Positions 45,152-53,437 of a stretch of 64,000 nt of DNA are shown here, piece after piece. Numbering within the stretch: position 1 is the first letter of the stretch; each line of letters begins with the position of its first letter. The DNA is from CAZTZL01 sp964617625. Lineage in GTDB: Bacteria > Zhuqueibacterota > QNDG01 > DSAB01. A program made the translations under genes and the position numbers. The DNA lies in contig CAZTZL010000001.1 in NCBI GenBank assembly GCA_964617625.1, positions 49,149 through 113,148 of the forward strand, written 5' to 3'. Below the pieces are notes generated by a model. It was given only the letters and a program-made list of their open reading frames with translations. It had not been told where the DNA came from and did no database searches.

Positions 45152-45730
45152 ATGAAACAGAAAATGGACATTCTTATTGTCGGTGTAGGCGGACAGGGCA
45201 TTCTGTTTGCCAGCGAATTACTTTCCGAAGTGGCGATAAAAGCAGGTTACGATGTGAAGAAGAGCGAAGTGCACGGCATGGCACAGCGCGGCGGTGTTGT
45301 ATCGAGCCATGTCAGAATAGGCAAAAAAATCTATTCTCCGCTGATTCAGGAAGGAAAGGCTGATATTCTTCTTGCCTTCGAACCAGCCGAGGCCCTGCGG
45401 TGGGTCCATTTTCTAAAGAAGGATGGTTTTGTAGTTATCGACGAAAAACGGCTCGTTCCACCGATTGCTTCTCAAAAAGCGTACCACTATCCGGATGAAC
45501 CAATCGAAAGTGTACGAAAAAGAATTTTGCATGTTCAATCCATCAACGCAGCTAAAAGGGCGGAAGAGTTGGGCGATTCAAGAGTTGCCAATACCATTCT
45601 TTTAGGGATACTTTCCAAACCACTCGGGATCGCTGAATCGATTTGGGAGGGAACCATAAAAGAGCGATTATCCAAAGATTCAGCCGCAATCAATATCAAA
45701 GCGTTTCAATTGGGACGCAATCAAACCTGA
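45152..45730 (+). CDS. iorB: Indolepyruvate:ferredoxin oxidoreductase, beta subunit
   Basis: The 192-residue subunit is homologous to the gamma subunit of the previous enzyme (DILIVGVGGQGILFASELLSEV, with the conserved SEVHGMAQRGGVVSSHVRIG). IorB and IorA form a heterodimer pair that handles aromatic 2-oxoacids. ATG 45152 has only a weak ribosome site. The gene lies directly before the butyrate kinases, which joins oxidation of the oxoacid with ATP recovery. Confidence 0.93.
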   Translation: MKQKMDILIVGVGGQGILFASELLSEVAIKAGYDVKKSEVHGMAQRGGVVSSHVRIGKKIYSPLIQEGKADILLAFEPAEALRWVHFLKKDGFVVIDEKRLVPPIASQKAYHYPDEPIESVRKRILHVQSINAAKRAEELGDSRVANTILLGILSKPLGIAESIWEGTIKERLSKDSAAINIKAFQLGRNQT

Positions 45731-45740
45731 AATCCTGCTT

Positions 45741-46820
45741 ATGGTTCGCATTCTAATCATCAATCCTGGTTCAACCTCAACCAAAGTTGCTTTTTTTGAG
45801 GACGAAAAATCTGTCTGGGAAGAGAAAATTCAGTACTCTCATGATGATTTAAATCATTTTTCACATGTCATGGATCAGTATGAAATGAGATTGAGAGATA
45901 TTGAATCAATTTTAGATAAGAAAAATTTGAACATCAAATCACTTTCTGCTGTAGTCGGCAGAGGCGGACCGTTTCGTCCGTTGAAAAGCGGGACCTACGA
46001 GATATCAGAAGACGTGCTTCAGGATATCCGGGATGGAAACGTGCAGACTGAACATATTTCCAATATCGCTGTCTTTCTTGCCTCGCACATCGCAAAACAA
46101 GCAAATATAAAGGCCTTTTTTGTGGACCCGGTTTCGGTCGATGAAATGGAGCCGGTAGCCAGAATTTCCGGAATTCCCGAAATTCAGAGAAAGTGCCTTG
46201 CCCACGCGTTGAATATCCGCGCAGTGGCTCATCAGGCTTCAAAAGAACTGGGAAAATCCATCGGAGAACTCAATTTTATTGCAGTACATCTGGGAGGCGG
46301 TATTTCGATCTGCCCGATTTGCAAGGGGCGTATTATCGATGTGAACAATGCCAATGAAGAAGGACCGTTTTCGCCTGAAAGATCGGGGACGCTGCCGGTC
46401 AGTTCGCTGGCGAAACTCTGCTATTCTGGAGAGAAAACCTACCCGGAAATGAAAAAGAGATTAGTCGGCAATGGGGGAATGGCCGCCTATCTGGGAACCA
46501 ATGACAGTCGGGAAGTTGAACAACGAATACAGCAGGGAGATTCACAAGCCAAATTGGTGTATCAAGCCATGGCATATCAAATCGCAAAAGAAATCGGCGC
46601 CATGTCTACCGTTCTAAATGGAAAGGTTGATGCGATTCTTCTGACGGGCGGTATGGCCCATTCCTTAATACTTGTTGGGTGGATCAAAAAGCGGGTTTCC
46701 TTTATTGCACCGATTCGGATTTACCCGGGTGAACATGAAATGGAAGCGATGGCTTTGGGGGTGCTGCGTGTGCTGCGCGGAAAAGAAAAAGTTCGACATT
46801 ATCGAAGAGAACGAACATGA
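45741..46820 (+). CDS. buk: Butyrate kinase-family acyl kinase (copy 1)
   Basis: Buk-type kinases convert an acyl phosphate and ADP to a free acid and ATP. The 359-residue protein has the ASKHA signatures INPGSTSTKVAFFEDE, VVGRGGPFRPLKSGTY and VHLGGGISICPICKGR, and LLTGGMAHS near the end. The glycine-rich phosphate loop carries a C191-P-I-C194 pair where copy 2 has VGCHI, which could alter or regulate the active site. The C-terminus is slightly longer and basic (KVRHYRRERT). It overlaps copy 2 by four bases (ATGA). Substrate is probably a branched or aryl acyl phosphate; that is inferred from the upstream oxidoreductases. Confidence 0.9.
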   Translation: MVRILIINPGSTSTKVAFFEDEKSVWEEKIQYSHDDLNHFSHVMDQYEMRLRDIESILDKKNLNIKSLSAVVGRGGPFRPLKSGTYEISEDVLQDIRDGNVQTEHISNIAVFLASHIAKQANIKAFFVDPVSVDEMEPVARISGIPEIQRKCLAHALNIRAVAHQASKELGKSIGELNFIAVHLGGGISICPICKGRIIDVNNANEEGPFSPERSGTLPVSSLAKLCYSGEKTYPEMKKRLVGNGGMAAYLGTNDSREVEQRIQQGDSQAKLVYQAMAYQIAKEIGAMSTVLNGKVDAILLTGGMAHSLILVGWIKKRVSFIAPIRIYPGEHEMEAMALGVLRVLRGKEKVRHYRRERT

Positions 46821-47890
46821 AACGGCTTTACCGTATACTGGTGATCAATCCCGGATCTACATCCACAAAAATAGCGGTCTTCAGTGATGGGGAAGCAATC
46901 TTTTCAAATTCAATTAAGCATTCCACGGATGAATTATCCCAATTCAAACGAATTATCGATCAGCTAAACTATCGACTTCAAATAATCAGGAAAATTTTGG
47001 ATGGAAATAATGTCGATCTTAAAAAATTGGACAGTGTTGTCGGCAGAGGCGGACTGCTCAGGCCGATTCCCGGCGGAACATATGCGGTTAATCAGAAAAT
47101 GCTGAAAGATCTCAATACAGCAAAACGCGGTGAACATGCTTCCAATTTAGGAGGAATCATCGCCCATCGTCTGGGGAAAGCGCTCGGGATTCCCGCATTT
47201 ATCGTGGACCCGGTGGTCGTGGATGAAATGGAATCACTGGCCAGAATTTCAGGGCATCCGACAATCGAGAGACGCAGTATTTTTCATGCGCTCAATCAAA
47301 AAGCGGTTGCCCGGCAAGCTGCGTTCGATTTGGGTAAACCATACAAAAAAATCAATTTGATTGTCGTCCATCTGGGAGGTGGTATCTCCGTTGGATGTCA
47401 CATAAACGGCAGAGTAGTCGATGTCAATAACGCGCTCGACGGAGACGGTCCATTTGGCCCGGAAAGGGCAGGAGGGTTGCCCTCCGGACAACTTGCAGAG
47501 CTTTGTTTTTCCGAAAAATACAGTTACGAAGAGATAAAAAAGATGCTTGTCGGTCAGGGTGGCATTGTTGCTTATCTGGGCACCAATGATATGAAGAAAA
47601 TCGAAAGCCGGATGAAAGCCGGGGATGCACACGCCCGATTGATCGTGGGAGCCATGGCCTATCAGGTCGCTAAAACAGTCGGCAGTATGGCTGCCGTCTT
47701 GAAAGGTCACGTGGATGGCATTGTCCTGACCGGCGGTCTTGCAAGAGATAAAGAATTCGTTCGCTTGATCCGGGAAAGGATCTCCTGGATTGGAAGGATA
47801 CTGATCTATCCTGGAGAAGATGAAATGCTGGCTCTGGCACAAGGGGCAATGAAAGCACTAAAAAACACGAAGTGTGTTTTAGAATATTAA
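46817..47890 (+). CDS. buk: Butyrate kinase-family acyl kinase (copy 2)
   Basis: The 357-residue protein is a full-length homologue of copy 1 with canonical motifs: VINPGSTSTKIAVFSD, VVGRGGLLRPIPGGTYAV, VHLGGGISVGCHINGR, DGDGPFGPERAGGLP and VLTGGLARD. By eye, the two copies share about half of their residues all along, so the duplication is old and the copies probably have different acyl substrates or form a mixed enzyme. The ATG overlaps the copy 1 stop. A phosphate butyryltransferase follows 24 bases later, giving the standard ptb/buk pair. Confidence 0.93.
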   Translation: MKRLYRILVINPGSTSTKIAVFSDGEAIFSNSIKHSTDELSQFKRIIDQLNYRLQIIRKILDGNNVDLKKLDSVVGRGGLLRPIPGGTYAVNQKMLKDLNTAKRGEHASNLGGIIAHRLGKALGIPAFIVDPVVVDEMESLARISGHPTIERRSIFHALNQKAVARQAAFDLGKPYKKINLIVVHLGGGISVGCHINGRVVDVNNALDGDGPFGPERAGGLPSGQLAELCFSEKYSYEEIKKMLVGQGGIVAYLGTNDMKKIESRMKAGDAHARLIVGAMAYQVAKTVGSMAAVLKGHVDGIVLTGGLARDKEFVRLIRERISWIGRILIYPGEDEMLALAQGAMKALKNTKCVLEY

Positions 47891-47914
47891 AATAAATGAT
47901 GGAGGTTCGTTTTT

Positions 47915-48859
47915 GTGGAACCGATGAGAAGGTTAGCGGATTTACTCACCGCAGTTAAAGGGGATCCCCGGACGACGATGGCCGTGGCATCTGGAGAAGA
48001 TCCTGCCACGGTTCACGCCATTGCGCGAGCTGTTTTGGAGGGAGTGATACAGGTCATTCTTGTGGGATCGCAGGACAAGATCGACGCAATAGCAAAAGCG
48101 CACAGTATTGAATTTGCACAGATGGTCCAGGTGGTTCATGCTGAAAATGAGGCCGATTGCGCGCGTTTGACCGTTCAGCTCGTTCATGACGGCAAAGCCG
48201 ATTTTCTGATGAAGGGATTGATGGGAACGGCCACATTCATGAAAGCGATTTTAGATAAAGAAACGGGACTTGTTCCTAAAGATGGATTACTCACACACGT
48301 GGCTGTGATGGAAGTGTCCACCTATCCCAAACTGATTCTTGTTTCGGACGCTGCTATTATCCCCAATCCCAATTTGGATGAAAAAGTTCAGATTTTAAAA
48401 TATGCCATTCAGGTGGCCCATTCGCTCGGCATTGAAACTCCGAAAGCTGCTCTGGTATCCGCGGTCGAAAAGATCAGTTTCAAGCTGCAGTCCTCGGTTG
48501 ATGCGGCTGTAATCAAGGCGATGGCAGAACGGAAGCAGATCACCGGTGCTATCGTGGACGGTCCCCTGGCGCTGGATGTGGCATTGTCTAAAAAACACTG
48601 CGAAATCAAGGGGCTGGAGAGTCCTATCAATGGCGAATCGGACATTCTTCTGTTTCCCAACATTGAGACGGCCAATACGTTTTACAAGAGTCTTACTCTT
48701 TTTGCAAACGGAAATACGGCCTCGGTCGTGGTTGGCGCGAAGGCTCCGGCTGTCCTGACTTCGCGGGCAGATGATGACGATTCAAAATTTTATTCAATAT
48801 TACTCGCTGCGCGAATGGTGTCTCATAAATTGAAAGCGAGTTCGATTGACCCGGACTGA
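47915..48859 (+). CDS. ptb: Phosphate butyryltransferase-like phosphate acyltransferase (copy 1)
   Basis: The enzyme converts acyl-CoA and phosphate to acyl phosphate and CoA, feeding the kinases. Start GTG 47915 with GGAGG nine bases upstream. The 314-residue protein belongs to the PTA/PTB family: AVASGEDPATVHAIARA, FLMKGLMGTATFMKAIL, GLLTHVAVMEVS, IVDGPLALDVALSKKHC and VVVGAKAPAVLTSRAD. Length is typical for Ptb. A second copy is at 51013. Its stop overlaps the probable TTG start of cobO. Confidence 0.92.
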   Translation: MEPMRRLADLLTAVKGDPRTTMAVASGEDPATVHAIARAVLEGVIQVILVGSQDKIDAIAKAHSIEFAQMVQVVHAENEADCARLTVQLVHDGKADFLMKGLMGTATFMKAILDKETGLVPKDGLLTHVAVMEVSTYPKLILVSDAAIIPNPNLDEKVQILKYAIQVAHSLGIETPKAALVSAVEKISFKLQSSVDAAVIKAMAERKQITGAIVDGPLALDVALSKKHCEIKGLESPINGESDILLFPNIETANTFYKSLTLFANGNTASVVVGAKAPAVLTSRADDDDSKFYSILLAARMVSHKLKASSIDPD

Positions 48860-49385
48860 AAAAAAATCAAAAAGATTGATCCATGTCTATACGGGACCTG
48901 GAAAAGGGAAGACCACTGCCGCGTTCGGGCTGGCATTGCGAGCATTGGGACACGGATGGAAAGTGATTATGATCCAATTCATGAAAGGTGATGAGAAATA
49001 CGGAGAAATCCAGAGTGCAAAACACCTGTCCAATTTTGTCGTCGAGCAGTATGGACTGCCGACATTCGTGAAAAAAGGAAATCCATCCGAAAAGGATATG
49101 GAACTTGCATTGAAAGGATTGGAACGGGCCAAAAAGGCGATCCTGCAGTGCCAGTACGATTTAATCATTCTGGATGAAATTCACGTGGCGGTTGATTTTG
49201 GTTTGATTCCGCTGGAAGAATTGTTATCTTTAATTCGACAAAAACCGGATCAGGTCGAGCTGGTTTTAACGGGCCGGAACGCGTATTCGGAAGTCATTGC
49301 TCTGGCGGATTTAGTCAGTCAAATAGAAGAAATCAAACATCCTTTTCAAAAAGGAGTTCCGGCACGGGAAGGAATTGAGTTTTAA
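48846..49385 (+). CDS. cobO: Cob(I)alamin / cob(I)yrinic acid a,c-diamide adenosyltransferase (CobO type)
   Basis: The 179-residue P-loop protein adenosylates corrinoids to make coenzyme B12. Visible are the Walker A G17-P-G-K-G-K-T-T24, FGLALRALGHGWKV, IQFMKGDEKYGE and DLIILDEIHVAVDFG. TTG 48846 overlaps ptb by 14 bases; an in-frame TTG ten codons later is possible. No other B12 gene is nearby, so it probably salvages or completes cobalamin. Its location among acyl-CoA genes suggests supply of adenosylcobalamin to an acyl-CoA mutase such as isobutyryl- or methylmalonyl-CoA mutase encoded elsewhere; this is inference. Confidence 0.9.
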   Translation: MTRTEKKSKRLIHVYTGPGKGKTTAAFGLALRALGHGWKVIMIQFMKGDEKYGEIQSAKHLSNFVVEQYGLPTFVKKGNPSEKDMELALKGLERAKKAILQCQYDLIILDEIHVAVDFGLIPLEELLSLIRQKPDQVELVLTGRNAYSEVIALADLVSQIEEIKHPFQKGVPAREGIEF

Positions 49386-49405
49386 CCCGATCTGTTTATA
49401 AATAT

Positions 49406-49475
49406 GCGCTTCCCCGAAACAAGTTCGGGACAGGCGCGTAGAGATTCGGGATAAACGTGAAAAATTTATCTAAAC
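49406..49475. repeat. Small palindromic intergenic element
   Basis: CCCGAA (49413-49418) and TTCGGG (49424-49429) form a hairpin with outer GCGC arms at 49406 and 49434. A tail with CGGGATAAACGTG and a short AAAAATTTAT stretch resembles the end of the element at 53987-54083. There is no T-run after the hairpin, so it is more like a dispersed palindrome than a terminator. Confidence 0.4.
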
Positions 49476-49546
49476 AGTCCGCTTAAGGTAGAAATAAATT
49501 TTTCAGGTTAAATTAAATTGACATTGGATTAAAATGGAGAAGATTT

Positions 49547-50323
49547 GTGGCAATCAGTGAAACAAAAGTAACCGAAGCGATCATTAAAACATTTACGAAT
49601 AAATTTCTCAGCATGCTCGAATTGGATGTGGCCATTGTCGGGGGCGGGCCGTCGGGCCTTGTTGCGGCCTATGCCTTGGCAAAAGGCGGCGCCAAAGTTG
49701 CTCTTTTCGAGAGAAAACTGAGCATAGGAGGCGGCATGTGGGGAGGTGGTGTCGGATATAATGTTATTGTCGTACAGAAAGAAGCCAAAAGAATTTTGGA
49801 TACATTCGAAATATCCAGTGAAAAGTACGACGATCAATATTACGTGGCCGATTCCGTGGAAAGCGTAGCCAAGCTGATCGGCAAGGTCATGGATGCCGGA
49901 GGAAAGATATTCAATTTAATTCACGTAGAAGATGTGGTCGCCAAAGAGGGGAAAGTGTGCGGTCTCGTGATTAATCTGACACCGATCGAGATGTCCGGTC
50001 TGCATGTGGATCCGGTAACCATCGGATCGAAATTTGTGATTGATGCCACGGGTCATGCGGCTGAAGTTATCAATATCATACAGAAAAAAGTGGGTCCGCT
50101 TCACACGGAATCGAAAGAGGTCGTTGGCGAAAAGTCCATGTGGGCCGAACAGGGCGAAAAATTCGTTGTCGAACGCGCGGGAGAAGTTTTTCCGAATGTC
50201 TACGTCACCGGTATGGCTGTCGGCGCTGTCGTCGGCGGGCCGAGAATGGGGCCGATATTCGGAGGCATGCTGCTCAGCGGCGAGCGTGTTGCCAATCTCA
50301 TTCTAAAAAAATTAAAGCTGTAG
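49547..50323 (+). CDS. thi4: Thiazole synthase Thi4 (archaeal/sulfide-dependent type)
   Basis: Thi4 builds the thiazole of thiamine from NAD, glycine and sulfur. GTG 49547 has GGAG seven bases upstream. The 258 residues contain the NAD/FAD-fold glycine motif [30 protein letters not shown], and C-terminal [23 protein letters not shown]. Yeast Thi4 uses a suicidal cysteine; here the matching position appears to be H153 (GLHVDP), as in Methanocaldococcus Thi4, which uses sulfide and is a true catalyst. thiE follows directly; thiG, thiS and thiH are not in the window. Confidence 0.92.
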   Translation: MAISETKVTEAIIKTFTNKFLSMLELDVAIVGGGPSGLVAAYALAKGGAKVALFERKLSIGGGMWGGGVGYNVIVVQKEAKRILDTFEISSEKYDDQYYVADSVESVAKLIGKVMDAGGKIFNLIHVEDVVAKEGKVCGLVINLTPIEMSGLHVDPVTIGSKFVIDATGHAAEVINIIQKKVGPLHTESKEVVGEKSMWAEQGEKFVVERAGEVFPNVYVTGMAVGAVVGGPRMGPIFGGMLLSGERVANLILKKLKL

Positions 50324-50333
50324 AGTTTTATCG

Positions 50334-50999
50334 ATGTCATTCCATCTACAAAATATTGACTGGTCGGTCTATGCGATTATCGATCAGGAATGGGTCGGAA
50401 ACCGTTCCGTTCAATCGTTTGCGGAAGGGATGATTCTGGGAGGGGCAGGTATAATTCAATACCGAGATAAAAAATCTGGAGAACAAAATTTTTATAACAC
50501 GGCTGTAAAAATCAGACAGCTGACATCCGCCTATTCAATTCCATTTATAATCAACGATTGTGTGGACATCGCAATAGAGGTTCGGGCGGATGGAGTACAT
50601 CTGGGACAGGAAGACATGGACGTAAATCAAGCCCGGGAACTTTCAAAGGGAAAACTGTTCATCGGCGGTTCGGTGAGCAGTATGGATGAATTTGAAAATG
50701 TAAACAATGCGGACTATTTCGGCGTCGGCGCGGTTTATCCCACGAAAACAAAAATGGATGCGGAAATGGGTGGGATCGAACTGATCCGGCAAATCCGCGA
50801 AATGACGAACAAACCATTAATTGGAATCGGCGGTATTACTATTCAAAATCTGGATTCCGTCATTCGGGCCGGCTGTGACGGCGTTGCCGTGATTTCAGCG
50901 ATCATGGGCCGAAATGATATTGAGAACGCTACGCAGGAACTTGTTCAAAAAGTTAAAGAAGTAAAATCCATGGTTTGTTCTTCCACATCATTTTCATAA
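50334..50999 (+). CDS. thiE: Thiamine-phosphate synthase
   Basis: ThiE joins HMP pyrophosphate and thiazole phosphate to thiamine phosphate. The 221-residue TIM-barrel protein has IIQYRDKKSGEQ, FIINDCVDIAIEVRADGVHL, HLGQEDMD, GVGAVYPTKTK, PLIGIGGI and CDGVAVISAIM. It lies ten bases after thi4, so the two complete thiamine from the ThiC product made by the gene at 17.6 kb (thiD is not seen). The thiamine-diphosphate enzymes encoded upstream would use the product. Confidence 0.94.
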   Translation: MSFHLQNIDWSVYAIIDQEWVGNRSVQSFAEGMILGGAGIIQYRDKKSGEQNFYNTAVKIRQLTSAYSIPFIINDCVDIAIEVRADGVHLGQEDMDVNQARELSKGKLFIGGSVSSMDEFENVNNADYFGVGAVYPTKTKMDAEMGGIELIRQIREMTNKPLIGIGGITIQNLDSVIRAGCDGVAVISAIMGRNDIENATQELVQKVKEVKSMVCSSTSFS

Positions 51000-51012
51000 G
51001 TGAGGGTTTGGG

Positions 51013-51909
51013 ATGTTGACAAAACTTCAAAGTATTGTTGAAATGGCGCAAAAGCGGGGACCGAAACGTTTTGCAGTCGCCGGCGCACACGGATTGTCCA
51101 TTCTGAAAGCGATTCAAACGGCCCAGGATCTGGATATCATGACACCCGTTTTGATCGGAAATAAAAAAGAAATCATTCGTTTTGCCCGGGAGATTGAACT
51201 GGATATAAAGCATCTGCCGATATATGATATTATTGATAATCAGAAAATTGCCAGAAAGGCTGCAGAACTGGTGCATAAAGGCGAAGCCGATGCCGTCATG
51301 AAAGGAAATATCCTCACCCCAATTCTATTAAAAGCGATTCTGAATAAAAAATACGATCTGCGATCCGGTCAATTGCTCAGCCATGTTGGAATCATGGAGA
51401 TTCCCGCATATCATAAATTAATTTTAATTACAGACAGCGGTATGGTGATTCGTCCCACACTGGAGCAGAAAATTGGTATTCTCCAGAATGCCATTCAGGT
51501 GCTGAGAAGACTTGGTGTGGATCCCATAAAAATAGCTATTCTTTCCGCTACTGAAAAAATCAATCCCGCTTTTCCGGAAACACTGGATGCGGATCAGCTT
51601 GTTCGAATGACAGAAGAAGGAAAATTTGGAAATGTCATTGTCGAAGGCCCGATGGCACTGGATATTGCATTTTCCAGGGAATCTGCTGATATCAAGAAAT
51701 ATCCGAGCAAGGTGGCGGGTGACCCGGATGTTCTTCTCATTCCGGATGTGTCATGCGGAAACATACTGGCCAAAGGACTGGTCTATCTTGCCGGAGCGAG
51801 AATATGCGGCGTCATTGTCGGCGCAAAAATTCCAGTATCCTTGATTTCCAGGGCAGAGCATGCACAAGCCTGGGTGAGTTCCATTGCTCTGACCAGTGTT
51901 TTAGCATAA
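51013..51909 (+). CDS. ptb: Phosphate butyryltransferase-like phosphate acyltransferase (copy 2)
   Basis: A 298-residue PTA/PTB-family protein (GAGGG six bases before the ATG). Family motifs include RFAVAGAHGLSILKAIQ, DAVMKGNILTPILLKAIL, QLLSHVGIMEIP, VIVEGPMALDIAFSRESAD and GVIVGAKIPVSLISRAEHA. It differs from copy 1 throughout and is shorter by 16 residues, so the two probably prefer different acyl-CoA substrates, mirroring the two kinases. It is separated from copy 1 by cobO, thi4 and thiE. Confidence 0.9.
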   Translation: MLTKLQSIVEMAQKRGPKRFAVAGAHGLSILKAIQTAQDLDIMTPVLIGNKKEIIRFAREIELDIKHLPIYDIIDNQKIARKAAELVHKGEADAVMKGNILTPILLKAILNKKYDLRSGQLLSHVGIMEIPAYHKLILITDSGMVIRPTLEQKIGILQNAIQVLRRLGVDPIKIAILSATEKINPAFPETLDADQLVRMTEEGKFGNVIVEGPMALDIAFSRESADIKKYPSKVAGDPDVLLIPDVSCGNILAKGLVYLAGARICGVIVGAKIPVSLISRAEHAQAWVSSIALTSVLA

Positions 51910-51921
51910 TGAGGAGTGTGA

Positions 51922-52974
51922 ATGGTTATTCATGAAGACTGCAGGCAATTCAGGGGAGATATTCCGTGCCACCCTCACAAGGAACACGGTGCGCACTGTG
52001 AAGATTGTTCCTATTATGATCCTGTCAAAGAACAGATCCTGATTATCAAGCTTGGCGCCATTGGTGATGTGATCCGGACAACGCCGCTTCTTCATAAATT
52101 GAAGGAAGTCCACCCGCAGGCAAAAATGCACTGGCTTACGAATACACCTGAAATTCTTCCGGATCAAATCGACAGAGTGTACAGGTTCATTCCGCAGGAT
52201 ATCGAAGTGCTAAAACAGATGCAATTCGATACTCTTTATAATCTGGACAAAGACCGGGAAGCATGCGCGCTGGCCAATATCATACAAGCCGATACAAAAA
52301 AAGGATTCGTTCTTAAAAACGGGAATTCTTATCCTCTTGATGATCCGGCCAGACAAAAGTGGATCACCGGATTGTTTGATGATGAAAACAGGAAAAACAC
52401 AAAAAGTTACATGGAAGAGATCTTCGAAATCAGCGGATTCAAATTTCAGGGAGAAGAATATATACTGAATGCCCGACAGGAACAAACCTGGAATCTTTCG
52501 AAAGATAAAAAGATTGTCGGTCTCAACACCGGGTGCGGCATTCGATGGAAATCGCGATTGTGGCCTGAATCCCACTGGATCCGGCTGGCCGAAATGTTGA
52601 TTAACAATGGTTACGAAGTGCTCTTTCTGGGCGGGAAACAGGAAGATGAGAAAAATCAGCGTCTGGCAAAAAAGAGCGGGGGACAGTACCTGGGGCACTA
52701 TTCTCTCCAGGTGTTTATCGACCTGATGAATCAGTGTGATCTGATCGTCACCGCAGTGACCATGGCTCTCCACATCGCTTTGGGATTAAAGAAAAAAGTG
52801 GTCTTGTTCAACAATATTTTTAACAGGCATGAATTTGATCTGTACGGACGGGGTGTGATTGTCGAACCGCCCAAAGAGTGCAAGGGATGCTTCATGAATG
52901 ACTGCGAAGAAACCTGTATGGAACTTATATTACCGGAAGAGGTGTTTCAAAAAACGGTTCAATTGTTACGTTAA
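51922..52974 (+). CDS. GT9 (heptosyltransferase-like) glycosyltransferase with N- and C-terminal cysteine clusters
   Basis: Residues ~35-350 form a GT-B fold of family GT9 (ILIIKLGAIGDVIRTTPLLH, VGLNTGCGIRWKSRLWPE, VTAVTMALHIALGLKKKVV), which moves heptose or similar sugars from a nucleotide donor. The N-terminal ~30 residues carry C7, C16, C26 and C29 with several histidines (GDIPCHPHKEHGAHCEDC). The C-terminus carries four more (ECKGCFMNDCEETC). These could bind zinc or an Fe-S cluster and are not found in enteric WaaC/WaaF. Start ATG 51922 (GAGGAG five bases before). Neighbours do not show a lipopolysaccharide locus. Confidence 0.82.
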   Translation: MVIHEDCRQFRGDIPCHPHKEHGAHCEDCSYYDPVKEQILIIKLGAIGDVIRTTPLLHKLKEVHPQAKMHWLTNTPEILPDQIDRVYRFIPQDIEVLKQMQFDTLYNLDKDREACALANIIQADTKKGFVLKNGNSYPLDDPARQKWITGLFDDENRKNTKSYMEEIFEISGFKFQGEEYILNARQEQTWNLSKDKKIVGLNTGCGIRWKSRLWPESHWIRLAEMLINNGYEVLFLGGKQEDEKNQRLAKKSGGQYLGHYSLQVFIDLMNQCDLIVTAVTMALHIALGLKKKVVLFNNIFNRHEFDLYGRGVIVEPPKECKGCFMNDCEETCMELILPEEVFQKTVQLLR

Positions 52975-53005
52975 AATTATTTGTGCAAAAGCATATTGAT
53001 ATAAT

Positions 53006-53029
53006 AGGGCTGAAAAGCCCTTTCTTTTT
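53006..53029 (+). terminator. Rho-independent terminator after the GT9 gene
   Basis: AGGGCT (53006-53011) pairs with AGCCCT (53016-53021) around a GAAA tetraloop, followed by TTCTTTTT. It ends the long metabolic gene string that begins at 40401. Confidence 0.85.
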
Positions 53030-53041
53030 GAGTAAAAAAAT

Positions 53042-53425
53042 ATGATACGTTTTTTCAAAATACTCAAAATCGGCGACTATATTCTAACTGTTATAATTCT
53101 TGTCGGCTTTTTTGTTGGTGTGTTTTCGATTCGATCTTCGACAAACGCAGGGCAGGCAGTTTCCATATTTGTGGATAATCAGGAACGGTATCATTTCCGG
53201 ATTTTTGAAGACAGGACAATTAAAGTCCAGGGCGATATAGGCGAAACAGTGGTCAGAATCGAACATGGAAAAGTCTGGATCGAAAGTGCGCCCTGCCCGC
53301 TTCAACTTTGTAAAAAGATGGGGAAGATCAGCAAGTCTGGTGATATCATTGTCTGTATTCCCAATAAACTATTGATCCGGATCGAAGGCAGCCGCGGAAA
53401 TACGATAGACGGTATGACAATGTAG
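53042..53425 (+). CDS. Membrane-anchored NusG domain II-like protein
   Basis: The 127-residue protein has one N-terminal transmembrane segment (YILTVIILVGFFVGVFSI) and an extracytoplasmic beta domain of the NusG-II type (VQGDIGETVVRIEHGKVWI, then SAPCPLQLCKKMGKI and IVCIPNKLLIRIEG). It contains three cysteines, two of them in CPLQLC, which may form a disulfide. The family commonly sits next to a Gx/HepS-type membrane protein, as here (12-base spacer). Its function is not established; links to cofactor or isoprenoid metabolism are only suggested by genomic context. Confidence 0.8.
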   Translation: MIRFFKILKIGDYILTVIILVGFFVGVFSIRSSTNAGQAVSIFVDNQERYHFRIFEDRTIKVQGDIGETVVRIEHGKVWIESAPCPLQLCKKMGKISKSGDIIVCIPNKLLIRIEGSRGNTIDGMTM

Positions 53426-53437
53426 GAGAGACAGTAT

